Below, piece by piece: positions 1-11,151 of a stretch of DNA of 64,000 nt (positions are counted from its first letter, which is position 1; each line of letters opens with the position of its first letter). Made by a program: the position numbers and the translations under genes. Source of the DNA: Burkholderia sp. (GTDB lineage Bacteria; Pseudomonadota; Gammaproteobacteria; Burkholderiales; Burkholderiaceae). The notes under the pieces were generated by a model. That model was given only the letters and a program-made list of their open reading frames with translations, was not told the origin of the DNA and made no database searches. Location: positions 1 to 64,000 of the forward strand of contig CP144361.1 in NCBI GenBank assembly GCA_040954445.1, read 5' to 3'.

Positions 1-1019
1 CGAGCGAGAAGACGCAATGGCATCGATGGGCATAATTTCAGGCGATACGAACGGATTGCGGACGAGCGCGGTCCACCATACGGTGGATTACGCCGACGCG
101 AACGGCGACCGAGGTCGCCTGCGAGTCGATGTGACGCGCCCAGAGACAGTTGCCGGTGAGGGTCTTGAACCGATACATCGCATTCTCGGCAAGCGATCGC
201 TGGTGGTAGCCACTGTCTTGCTTCCATTCTCGACGACCGTCACGGGCAATTGCATCAACCGCGCCATGACGCCACGCCGCACCGGGCATATCCGCTGGCC
301 AATGAGCGGCACCCTGGCGTGGCGGAATCGCAGGAATAGCACTGCGTGCAGCAATGGCCGCATGGCATGGCTTGGTGTCGTAGGCACCATCACCGCCGAT
401 GACATCGATCTGTTCGTCGCGTGGAATTTGGTCGAGCAACTTGGCCAGAGCGTCAGCGTCAGCCACATTCTGATTCGTCATTAGCGCGGCATGCACTTGA
501 CCCGTATTTGCGTTGAGCGCGAGATGGACTTTACGCCACGTGCGCCGCTTCGAGTAGCCGTGCTGGCGCACTTTCCATTCACCTTCTCCATAGACCTTCA
601 GACCGGTGCTGTCGACAACCAGATGGATCGGTTCATTGTCGCGAAGGATCGGCAGTTTGACATCAAGCGTTTTTGCCCGGCGACAGAGCGTGGTGTAATT
701 CGGCACCGGCAAGCTCGGGAAGGCTAGATCGCGCAGACTTTGGGTGAAACCTTGCAGGGCGTGCAACATCAGTCGATCAACAGGCTTCACGCCAAGTAAT
801 ACCTGAATCAGCATATCGCTATATAGACACGGTTGACCACGCGTAGGTATGGCGTCGGGTATTCTGGCAAGGACGGCTTCATCTATCCATATTGTTATGT
901 TCCCCTGGTTGATCAGGCCTGCATTATAGGTCGCCCAATGCCTGACACCGTCAGTATGCCTTCGGCTCACCTGTCTTGTGTATGTCCTTGCGCATTTTCT
1001 TTTCAAAAATTAGGCAGTT
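1..1019 (-). mobile_element. IS903-group IS copy, window-truncated, left end lost
   Basis: Copy of the dominant IS in reverse orientation. The right terminal repeat is cut by the window edge, and roughly the last 100 bp of the left end are missing, where the next copy begins. The transposase frame (38-1006) keeps the DDE region ([16 protein letters not shown], and the Y-2-R-3-E-6-K stretch), but its first ~25 residues are out of frame relative to intact copies. It forms a head-to-head pair with the next copy; about 720 bp on the right-end side of each appears identical. Confidence 0.9.
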
Positions 1020-1022
1020 AAT

Positions 1023-3537
<2,515 letters not shown>

Positions 3538-3546
3538 GCTGGAGAT

Positions 3547-4669
3547 GGTGTTGTTGCATAAATCGAGCGAGATCCGTTGACGTTTACGCGCAATGGTCGC
3601 GGGGCCAGCCTCCTATCAAGTCAGATTCCAGAGTAACTGCCTAATTTTTGCCAAGAAAATGCGCAAGGACATACACAAGAAAGGTGAGCCGAAGGCACGC
3701 TACCGTGTCAGGAATTGGGCGGCCTATAATGAAGGCCTGATCAGCCGGGGGAACGTAACAATATGGATAGATGAAGCCGTCCTTGCCAGAATGCCCGATG
3801 CCATACCCACACGTGGTCGCCCGTGTGTATACGGCGATACGCTGATTCAGGCATTACTTGGCGTGAAGACCGTCTATCGACTGACCTTGCGCGCCCTGCA
3901 AGGTTTCACCCAAAGTCTGCGCGATTTGGCCTTCCCGAGCTTGCCGGTGCCGAATTACACCACGCTCTGTCGCCGGGCAAAAACGCTTGATGTCGAACTG
4001 CCGATCCTTCGTGACAATGAACCGATCCATCTGGTTGTCGACAGCACCGGTCTGAAGGTCTATGGAGAAGGTGAATGGAAGGTGCGCCAGCACGGCTACT
4101 CGAAGCGGCGCACGTGGCGTAAAGTCCATCTCGCGCTCAACGCGAATACAGGTCAAGTGCATGCCGCGCTAATGACGAATCAGAATGTGGCTGACGGTGA
4201 CGCTCTGGCCAAGTTGCTCGACCAGATTCCACGCGAAGAACAAATCGATGTCATTGGCGGTGACGGTGCCTACGACACCAAGCCATGCCATGCGGCCATT
4301 GCTGCACGCAGTGCTATTCCTTCGATTCCGCCACGCGAGGGTGCCGCTCATTGGCCAGCGGATATGCCCGGTGCGGCGTGGCGTAATGGCGCGGTTGATG
4401 CAATTGCCCGTGACGGTCGTCGAGAATGGAAGCAACACAGTGGCTACCACCGGCGATCGCTTGCCGAGAATGCGATGTATCGGTTCAAGACCCTCACCGG
4501 CCACTGTCTCTGGGCGCGTCACATCGCCGCGCAGGCGACCGAGGTCGCCGTTCGCGTCGGCGTCATCAACCGCATGGCGGACCTCGCTCGTCCGCAATCC
4601 GTTCGTATCGCCTGAAGTTATGCCCGTCGATGCCATTGCGTCCTCGCGCTAGTTGTATGCAACAACGCC
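3547..4669 (+). mobile_element. IS903-group IS copy, intact transposase
   Basis: Full-length 1123-bp copy with both terminal repeats; the right repeat has a few changes (AGTTGTATGCAACAACGCC). The 9-bp flanks differ (GCTGGAGAT left, TCCACAACC right), so there is no target duplication, and it probably marks a recombination junction between the argG and guaA islands. Confidence 0.95.
3659..4615 (+). CDS. IS5-family (IS903 group) transposase, intact
   Basis: 318-aa DDE transposase. The ATG at 3659 (MRKDIHKKGEPK) is conserved among copies; in-frame codons upstream lie in the IS left end. Motifs: first Asp in VVDSTGLKVYGEGEWKVR, second Asp in [12 protein letters not shown], and the C-terminal signature [15 protein letters not shown], which fits Y-2-R-3-E-6-K exactly. 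The C-terminus RPQSVRIA is as in IS903-type enzymes. With 45135-46091 it is one of only two unbroken copies in the window, so it is a candidate source of transposase in trans for the other copies and the palindromic elements. Whether it is active cannot be judged from sequence. Confidence 0.95.
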   Translation: MRKDIHKKGEPKARYRVRNWAAYNEGLISRGNVTIWIDEAVLARMPDAIPTRGRPCVYGDTLIQALLGVKTVYRLTLRALQGFTQSLRDLAFPSLPVPNYTTLCRRAKTLDVELPILRDNEPIHLVVDSTGLKVYGEGEWKVRQHGYSKRRTWRKVHLALNANTGQVHAALMTNQNVADGDALAKLLDQIPREEQIDVIGGDGAYDTKPCHAAIAARSAIPSIPPREGAAHWPADMPGAAWRNGAVDAIARDGRREWKQHSGYHRRSLAENAMYRFKTLTGHCLWARHIAAQATEVAVRVGVINRMADLARPQSVRIA

Positions 4670-4678
4670 TCCACAACC

Positions 4679-6298
4679 ATGCACGACAAAATCTTGATCC
4701 TCGACTTCGGTTCACAAGTCACCGAACTGATCGCACGGCGCGTTCGAGAAGCTCACGTCTACTGCGAAATTCATCCGAACGACGTCACGGACGAGTTCGT
4801 CCGCTTGTTCGCGCCAAAGGCCGTGATCCTGTCCGGCAGTCATGCTAGCACTTACGACGATCACCAGTTGGGCGCGCCGCAGGCAGTCTGGGATCTCGGA
4901 GTGCCGGTGCTCGGCATCTGTTACGGGATGCAGACTATGGCGGTCCAGTTTGGCGGTAAAGTCGAGTGGAGCGACCACCGCGAATTCGGTTACGCGGAAG
5001 TGCGTGCACACGGTCATACGCGCCTGCTGAATGGGATCGAGGACTTCGCTACGACCGAAAGCCACGGCATGCTGAAGGTCTGGATGAGCCACGGCGACAA
5101 GGTTGCTGAACTGCCGCCGGGCTTCAAGCTGATGGCTTCGACGCCAAGCTGCCCGATCGCGGCGATGGCTGACGAGGAGCGTGGTTACTATGCCGTGCAG
5201 TTCCATCCGGAAGTCACACATACCGTGCAGGGCCGCCAGATTCTCGAACGCTTCGTGCTCGAGATCGCCGGCGCGCAGCCTGACTGGGTGATGAGCGATC
5301 ACATCGAGGAAGCCGTCGCGCTGATCTGTGAACAAGTGGGTGACGAAGAAGTGATCCTGGGCCTGTCGGGTGGCGTCGATTCAAGCGTGGCTGCGGCGCT
5401 GATCTATCGTGCGATCGGCGACCAGCTGACCTGCGTGTTCGTCGATCACGGCCTGCTGCGCCTGAACGAAGGGAAAATGGTTCTTGACATGTTCCAGGGG
5501 CACTTGCATGCGAAGGTGGTACACGTCGATTCCTCAGAGCAGTTCTTCGGCCACCTGGCCGGCGTGATGGATCCGGAAGCGAAGCGCAAGATAATCGGTC
5601 GAGAGTTTGTCGAGGTATTCCAGGACGAGGCAAAGAAGCTGTCGAACGCGAAGTGGCTGGCGCAGGGCACAATCTATCCGGACGTGATCGAATCTGGCGG
5701 CGCGAAGACCAAGAAAGCGAGCATTATCAAGAGCCACCACAACGTGGGCGGCCTGCCGGAAACGCTGGGGTTGAAGCTGCTGGAGCCATTACGCGACCTG
5801 TTTAAGGACGAGGTGCGCGAGCTAGGCGTGGCGTTGGGGCTTCCTCCGGAGATGGTCTATCGTCATCCGTTCCCGGGTCCGGGTCTGGGCGTGCGGATCC
5901 TGGGCGAGGTGAAGCGCGAGTACGCGGATCTACTGCGTCGCACCGATGCGATCTTCATCGAGGAACTGCGTTCGACGATTGCCAATGAGCAGGATGTGGC
6001 AGCGGGAATCTGTGAGGCTTCGCAGGTGGGCAAGTCCTGGTACGACCTCACGAGCCAGGCTTTCGCGGTGTTTCTACCGGTGAAATCGGTGGGGGTGATG
6101 GGTGACGGGCGCACCTATGATTATGTAACGGTGCTGCGCGCGGTACAAACCACCGACTTCATGACGGCGCCTTGGGTGCATTTGCCTTATGCGTTGTTGG
6201 GCCGGGCTTCAAATCGCATAATCAACGAAGTGCACGGAATCAATCGCGTGGTGTATGACATGTCAGGGAAGCCGCCGGCGACGATCGAGTGGGAATGA
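4679..6298 (+). CDS. guaA: GMP synthase (glutamine-hydrolysing)
   Basis: Aminates XMP to GMP with glutamine and ATP, the last step of de novo guanine nucleotide synthesis. 539 aa, normal length. The N-terminal class I glutamine amidotransferase domain has its nucleophile in GICYGMQ (Cys81) and the partner His/Glu in [10 protein letters not shown] (about 172-181). The ATP-pyrophosphatase loop GLSGGVDSS lies near residue 230 and the dimerisation domain ends in KPPATIEWE. In Burkholderia guaB normally precedes guaA; here an IS ends 9 bp before the ATG, so guaB is not adjacent and native upstream signals are gone. No Shine-Dalgarno is visible in that spacer. Frame intact. Confidence 0.97.
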   Translation: MHDKILILDFGSQVTELIARRVREAHVYCEIHPNDVTDEFVRLFAPKAVILSGSHASTYDDHQLGAPQAVWDLGVPVLGICYGMQTMAVQFGGKVEWSDHREFGYAEVRAHGHTRLLNGIEDFATTESHGMLKVWMSHGDKVAELPPGFKLMASTPSCPIAAMADEERGYYAVQFHPEVTHTVQGRQILERFVLEIAGAQPDWVMSDHIEEAVALICEQVGDEEVILGLSGGVDSSVAAALIYRAIGDQLTCVFVDHGLLRLNEGKMVLDMFQGHLHAKVVHVDSSEQFFGHLAGVMDPEAKRKIIGREFVEVFQDEAKKLSNAKWLAQGTIYPDVIESGGAKTKKASIIKSHHNVGGLPETLGLKLLEPLRDLFKDEVRELGVALGLPPEMVYRHPFPGPGLGVRILGEVKREYADLLRRTDAIFIEELRSTIANEQDVAAGICEASQVGKSWYDLTSQAFAVFLPVKSVGVMGDGRTYDYVTVLRAVQTTDFMTAPWVHLPYALLGRASNRIINEVHGINRVVYDMSGKPPATIEWE

Positions 6299-6392
6299 TC
6301 CAACATCTGGCAATGAATTGCATTGATTGATACAAGATACGTAAACTTGACTAAAGCTACATAACGAATTGGTCTGTGCATGCAACAACGCC

Positions 6393-6452
6393 CATGCAAT
6401 AGCGCGCGACATGTTGTGGTGATTTCTGGAGACGACGTAGATGGCTGATGAC
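6393..6452 (-). mobile_element. IS630-family transposase 3' relic
   Basis: Read on the minus strand this encodes [18 protein letters not shown], matching the C-terminus of the IS630-type transposase at 30772-31362 ([16 protein letters not shown]). Only about 60 bp remain, between an IS terminal-repeat scrap (TGCAACAACGCC, 6381-6392) and a left-end palindrome. Confidence 0.75.
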
Positions 6453-6572
6453 GGCGTTGTTGCATAAATCGAGCGAGATCCGTTGACGTTTACGCGCAAT
6501 AGTCACGGGGCTAGCCCCGTGACTGTTGCGCGTAAACGTCAACGGATCTCGCTCGATTTATGCAACAACGCC
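6453..6572. mobile_element. LL palindromic miniature element (120 bp)
   Basis: Two inverted copies of the first ~60 bp of the IS903-group element (GGCGTTGTTGCATAAATCGA through the GTTTACGCGCAA region) meet at CACGGGGCTAGCCCCGTG. I see one mismatch between arms (AATAG versus AACAG). It has no transposase. The flanks (GCTGATGAC and CCTGAGCTT) show no target duplication. Its right arm supplies the stop codon of the esterase gene on the minus strand. Confidence 0.9.
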
Positions 6573-7497
6573 CCTGAGCTTCGCGAGGCGGTGCCGTCAC
6601 GACCCGCACGAAAGCTGCGGCGTCGTCCAGCGCGCGGCGCGCCTCCGGCATGAAGGGTACCGCCATCTGCCAGACGTGCGGCATGCGCGGCCAGACTTGC
6701 AGATCGACTTCGACACCAGACGCGCGCGCCCGCTCGGCGAAGCGGCGCGAATCGTCGAGCAACACCTCGGTGCTGCCGGCTTGGATCAGCAGCGGCGGCA
6801 GGCCCGCCAGATCAGCATAGAGCGGCGACACGTAGGGATCGGTCGGGCTCGCATCGCCGACGTAGAGGCGCGCGGCACGGCCCAGCGCAGCACCGGAGAA
6901 CATCGGGTCAGTGCCGTCATTGCTGCGCAGCGACTCGCCGGTGGCGGCTAGGTCGGTCCAGGGTGAGAATAGCACCGCGCCAGCCGGAAGCGGCGCGCCG
7001 CGATCGCGCAGCGCCACTAGCAGCGCCAGCGCTAAGCCACCGCCTGCCGAATCGCCACCGAGCACGATCATAGCGGGATCGACCCTGGCTTCGAGTAGCG
7101 CGGCGTAGGCGGCCAGCGCATCCTCGTGCGCGGCCGGGAATGGTGCCTCGGGTGCCAGCCGGTAATCGACTGAGAACGAGCGAGCGCGAGCCTTCGCGGT
7201 CAGCGCGAAGGCTAAGGGACGGTGCGTCGTGGGAGAGCAGAAATAATAACCGCCGCCGTGGAAGTACAGCAGAGTCAGCGCGGCGCGCCCGGTGACGGGC
7301 TCCAGCCATTCGCCGCGCGGCGCGTCGGTCGCGCCGTAGCATGCGTGCAGACGCCAGCCGGTCGGCACTCGCGTGGGAAACAGACGCCTGCGCTCGGCCA
7401 GCGCGCGCGTGCCCTGCACGTCGATCTCTGGCACCAGCGTCTTAGGGCGCACCTGTCGGCGCAGCAACCAGCAAGCCAGTTCGGACTGCCAGCTCAT
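6511..7497 (-). CDS. alpha/beta-hydrolase (HSL-type esterase), C-terminus fused to palindromic element
   Basis: Hormone-sensitive-lipase-type (GDSAG) esterase of unknown substrate. The oxyanion motif FHGGGYYF is near residue 79, the nucleophile in GGDSAGGG near 148-154, the likely acid in VLLDDS and the His in PHVWQ. The start at 7497 has a good Shine-Dalgarno (AAGGAGG, 5 nt upstream). The body looks complete to about FVRVVTAPPREAQ. The last 19 residues ([20 protein letters not shown] region) are translated terminal repeat of the adjacent LL element, which provides the stop. A short native tail has probably been lost, but catalytic residues are present, so the enzyme may still work. Confidence 0.88.
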   Translation of the reverse strand: MSWQSELACWLLRRQVRPKTLVPEIDVQGTRALAERRRLFPTRVPTGWRLHACYGATDAPRGEWLEPVTGRAALTLLYFHGGGYYFCSPTTHRPLAFALTAKARARSFSVDYRLAPEAPFPAAHEDALAAYAALLEARVDPAMIVLGGDSAGGGLALALLVALRDRGAPLPAGAVLFSPWTDLAATGESLRSNDGTDPMFSGAALGRAARLYVGDASPTDPYVSPLYADLAGLPPLLIQAGSTEVLLDDSRRFAERARASGVEVDLQVWPRMPHVWQMAVPFMPEARRALDDAAAFVRVVTAPPREAQGRCCINRARSVDVYAQQSRG

Positions 7498-7521
7498 TGG
7501 GCCTCCTTGGGCCGGGGAAAC

Positions 7522-7569
7522 GACCGCGCGCGGGAACGGTGCCTGGACCGCGCGCGGGAACGGTGCCTG
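7522..7569. repeat. 24-bp tandem duplication
   Basis: The unit GACCGCGCGCGGGAACGGTG plus CCTG occurs twice in direct tandem, just upstream of the esterase start, followed by more GC-rich sequence to 7593. It may affect the gene's leader or promoter; nothing more can be said. Confidence 0.8.
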
Positions 7570-7594
7570 CGCGGCCCGCGCGCGACGCGCGGTT

Positions 7595-7709
7595 ATTGAT
7601 CCGAAATTCGTGATCTTGAAATTAAAAAATCATCCTTTATCTGAGGGGCATGGGAAAATAAAACAAGAGGATGATCTTCCAATTTCAGGATCATGAATTG
7701 CGGATCAAT
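7595..7709. repeat. Repeat B, complete copy (MITE-like, ~115 bp)
   Basis: Begins ATTGATCCGAAATTCGTGAT and ends with the inverted version (ATCATGAATTGCGGATCAAT), giving terminal inverted repeats of about 30 bp. The AT-rich centre holds a second inverted pair (AAATCATCCT and AGGATGATCTT around GGGGCATGGG). It is non-coding. Full, half or core-only copies recur at 13569, 14740, 33084, 35913, 36418, 54953 and inside other elements. Confidence 0.85.
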
Positions 7710-7711
7710 AG

Positions 7712-7930
7712 TAGCGGATCCGGTTGTTCAGAAACGCTTTGCGATCAGGCTGCGAGCCTGACGAGGCTGGGCCTGGGCGGGAGTCAAGCCTCTGACGGTG
7801 TCCCATTCATAGTTGAATGGTTGGGACGGCCAGATTGGATAGATTAGACAGACATGCGATCATGGTCAACACGTTTTTCGAGCGGGCTATGCAGCGTGAC
7901 AGCGAGTATCCAGAGATCGTGGAATTGTTG
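7712..7930. mobile_element. Repeat C end plus unidentified IS relic
   Basis: Starts with AGCGGATCCGGTTGTTCAG, an end sequence also found at 21443, 28931 and, inverted, 25009. At 7801-7830 a stretch (CATAGTTGAATGGTTGGGAC) recurs inverted at 10594-10622 beside an IS110-type relic, so this may be an IS110-family end. No coding sequence is recognisable up to the IS copy at 7931. Confidence 0.55.
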
Positions 7931-8438
7931 GGCGTTGTTGCATAAATCGAGCGAGATCCGTTGACGTTTACGCGCAACGGTCACGGGGCCAGCCTCCTAT
8001 CAACTCAGATTCCAGAGTAACTGCCTAATTCTTTCCAAGAAAATGCGCAAGGACATACACAAGAAAGGTGAGCCGAAGGCACGCTACCGTGTCAGGAATT
8101 GGGCGGCCTATAATGAAGGCCTGATCAACCGGGGAACGTAACAATATAGATAGATGAAGCCGTCCTTGCCAGAATACCCGATGCCATACCCACACGTGGT
8201 CGCCCGTGTCTATACGGCGATACGCTGATTCAGGCATTACTTGGCGTGAAGTCCGTCTATCGACGGACATTGCGCGCCCTGCAAGGTTTCACCCAAAGTC
8301 TGCGCGATCTGGCCTTCCCGAGCTTGCCGGGGCCGAATTACACCACGCTCTGTCGCCGAGAAAAAACGCTTGATGTAGAACTCTGCCGATCTCCTTCGTG
8401 ACAATGAACCGATCCATCTGGTTGTCGACAGTACCGGT
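7931..8438 (+). mobile_element. IS903-group IS copy, 5' fragment
   Basis: Left terminal repeat and the first ~500 bp, cut at the VDSTG codons of the transposase. It carries several indels (one base lost in the ACCGGGGGAACG region, extra bases near 8380) that break the frame. A different short element with related ends abuts it. Confidence 0.85.
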
Positions 8439-8588
8439 GGCGTTGTTGCAGGCTCTGGTAATCGCTCATCGAGATCTCCATCTTTTGGTGGAAACAAAGG
8501 CTTCAATCGACCGCATCACACGGTCAAACCTCCCTTAATCCCCTCTGAAAGCCAGGGATTACCTCGTTGATTTATATGCAACAATGCC
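8439..8588. mobile_element. 150-bp element with IS903-like ends and a unique core
   Basis: Bounded by GGCGTTGTTGCAGGCTC on the left and the inverse of GGCATTGTTGCATATAAATC on the right, but the inner ~115 bp match neither end of the dominant IS. Subterminal TGGTAATCGCTCATCGA and (inverted) ATCAACGAGGTAATCC are imperfectly alike. This could be a miniature derivative of another IS903-group element. No target duplication is seen. Confidence 0.5.
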
Positions 8589-9449
8589 TTCCTCGGTCCT
8601 TGACTGAACCACAGCGCTCGCAGGCCACCTGAGTGACGCGTCGCGCCGCCGGGTCGTCCTCCATTTGACTGCCGACAAGCAGTTTCCCCATACGCAGCCG
8701 GAATCGAGCGCGACTAAATTATCGCGCAGCGTTAGTCCAAGGGCGGCCCAGTGGCCGAACACCACGGTCACATTGGCGCTGCACGTCGCACGGGAACGTC
8801 GAACCAGGGCACATGACCTTTTTGTGCCGAATCGAGGCCGCCGTTGGGCGTTGTTGCATAAATCAAGCGCGAGGACGCAATGGCATCGACGGGCATATTG
8901 ATCACGAATTTCGGATCAATAATTTCAGGCGATATGAACGGATTGCGGACGAGCGAGGTCCGCAATCCGTTCCATTGCGTCCTCACACTCTATTTATGCA
9001 ACAACGCCCCGCCGTTGCCACAAAACTCCATGGCGCCGTCTGGCGTGCAAAAGCGGATCCGCGTGAAGGGGTTGAAAGCCAGGTACAGCCGCTCCGGCTT
9101 CGATAATCCCGCCTTCCACTAATTCGGCTTATTGTCGGTACAGGCCGCGCAGCGTCTCGCGCCAGTCTGGCGTGCGCAGCGCGCTGCAGCTCCTCAGCGA
9201 GTTCGAGCGTGAGCGTAAACATCCCATTGCGGCAGAAGGCCCGCATGCACCATCAGTTTACTGTGTTCGAAATGTGCGAAGGGCCGCTTGGCGGACCCAT
9301 TCGAGCAAGGCTTCGACGTCGGGTACCTCCAGGATCTCGGCGAGCGTGTCACCCGGCTGCAACTGTCGGATGGAGGCCGCGTCGGCCAGCAGGTGTAGGT
9401 CGTGTTACCGGAAACGGCCACGCGCTGCTCGCCCAGCGCGATTACCTCG
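8589..9449 (-). pseudogene. apaH: apaH relic (diadenosine tetraphosphatase), split by a palindromic element
   Basis: Intact ApaH symmetrically hydrolyses Ap4A to ADP. Minus-strand fragments in several frames follow the family order: VIALGEQRVAVSG, then [70 protein letters not shown] and [10 protein letters not shown], then a Cys-containing tail. Frameshifts occur at least near 9390, 8795 and 8650. The N-terminal ~60 codons are removed by an IS at 9450, and an RR element (8847-9008) interrupts the frame after FVATAG. Clearly non-functional. The Burkholderia-like order of motifs makes the identification firm. Confidence 0.88.
8847..9008. mobile_element. RR palindromic miniature element (162 bp) with 9-bp target duplication
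   Basis: Both ends are the right end of the IS903-group element. The core holds the IS 3' region (GATACGAACGGATTGCGG-type) and an embedded repeat B core (ATTGATCACGAATTTCGGAT, from 8898). It is flanked by the perfect duplication CCGCCGTTG at 8838-8846 and 9009-9017, which restores the apaH reading when removed. It is nearly identical, in opposite orientation, to the element at 60457-60618. Confidence 0.93.
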
Positions 9450-10573
9450 CGCGTTGTTGCATAAATCGAGCGAGATCCGTTGACGTTTACGCGCAACGAT
9501 CGCGGGGCCAGCCCCCTATCAAGTCAGATTCCAGAGTAACTGCTTAATTTTTGACAAGAAAATGTGCAAGGACATACACAAGAAAGGTGAGCCGAAGGCA
9601 CGCTACCGTGTCAGGAATTGGGCGGCCTATAATGAAGGCCTGATCAGCCGGGGGAACGTAACAATATGGATAGATGAAGCCGTCCTTGCCAGAATGCCTG
9701 ATGCCATACCCACACGTGGTCGCCCGTGTGTATACGGCGATACGCTGATTCAGGCATTACTTGGCGTGAAGACCGTCTATCGACGGACCTTGCGCGCCCT
9801 GCAAGGTTTCACCCAAAGTCTGCGCGATTTGGCCTTCCCGAGCTTGCCGGTGCCGAATTACACCACGCTCTGTCGCCGGGCAAAAACGCTTGATGTCGAA
9901 CTGCCGATCCTTCGTGACAATGAACCGATCCATCTGGTTGTCGACAGCACCGGTCTGAAGGTCTATGGAGAAGGTGAATGGAAGGTGCGCCAGCACGGCT
10001 ACTCGAAGCGGCGCACGTGGCGTAAAGTCCATCTCGCGCTCAACGCGAATACAGGTCAAGTGCATGCCGCGCTAATGACGAATCAGAATGTGGCTGACGG
10101 TGACGCTCTGGCCAAGTTGCTCGACCAGATTCCACGCGAAGAACAAATCGATGTCATCGGCGGTGACGGTGCCTACGACACCAAGCCATGCCATGCGGCC
10201 ATTGCTGCACGCAGTGCTATTCCTTCGATTCCGCCACGCGAGGGTGCCGCTCATTGGCCAGCGGATATGCCCGGTGCGGCGTGGCGTAATGGCGCGGTTG
10301 ATGCAATTGCCCGTGACGGTCGTCGAGCATGGAAGCAACACAGTGGCTACCACCGGCGATCGCTTGCCGAGAATGCGATGTATCGGTTCAAGACCCTCAC
10401 CGGCCACTGTCTCTGGGCGCGTCACATCGCCTCGCAGGCGACCGAGAGGTCGCCGTTCGAGTCGGCGTCATCAACCGCATGGCGGACTTCGCTCGTCCGC
10501 AATCCGTTCGTATCGCCTGAATTATGCCCGTCGATGCCATTGCGTCCTCACGCTCGATTTATGCAACAACGCC
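9450..10573 (+). mobile_element. IS903-group IS copy, transposase C-terminus frameshifted
   Basis: Full-length copy. The transposase starts at 9562 (MCKDIHKKGEPK) and keeps all DDE and Y-R-E-K motifs. Two extra bases near 10446 (GCGACCGAGAGGTCG) shift the last ~30 residues, so the frame runs out to 10620 instead of ending in RPQSVRIA. Flanks ATTACCTCG and GCCTAGCCT give no target duplication; the left flank is the apaH relic. Confidence 0.9.
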
Positions 10574-10593
10574 GCCTAGCCTATCAAATCTTT

Positions 10594-11040
10594 CCGTCCC
10601 AACCATTCAACTACAAATAGGACACCATCCGAGCGTCGCAACCAGGCACGGAGGCACAATGAGTGTTGAGCGAGTATGGGGCCGACAAGCGTGTGAAGAC
10701 CGCCTTGCCGATTGGCAAGCTGATACCGAATTTGAGCAAGAAGCCGTGCATCTGGTTAATACTCTTCGTGCGATCTCTCACCAGCGATTCGCGAACTCGA
10801 TGCAGAGCCGACAGCGCTTGCTGTGACTCTGTCTTCGGCGTAAACAACCGCATGGCCGGACGCGATACCACCTCGCAGATCGCCGCGGCGTCCACAAAAT
10901 CATTCTTGTTACCCTCATGAAGGGGTGCATGAATTGCGCGGCGGAATGAGCTTGGCCTGATAACCGCATCCGGCTATTTTGCGCACCATTTGATGGGCTC
11001 CTCAGCACACGCCTCCATGACTACCGTACAGGCGTGGAAC
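10594..11040 (-). pseudogene. IS110-family transposase relic
   Basis: The minus strand encodes NKNDFVDAAAICEVVSRPAM (around 10850-10910) and SALHRVRESLVRDRTKSINQ, then MHGFLLKFGISLPIG, as in the N-terminal half of IS110/IS1111-type DEDD transposases. Upstream, VVMEAC and the GYQAKLIPP-like stretch are in other frames, and the C-terminal half is absent. The sequence at its 3' edge recurs inverted at 7801-7830. Dead. Confidence 0.8.
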
Positions 11041-11151
11041 ATGGCGAAGCACGCGACCAACTGATCTCTTACGGCTCATCTTCCCGAAATATAGCCTCGC
11101 CGAAGCGGCGCTTCAAGGCTGCGATAATCCGAGAAGTTACTGCCGGACCAT

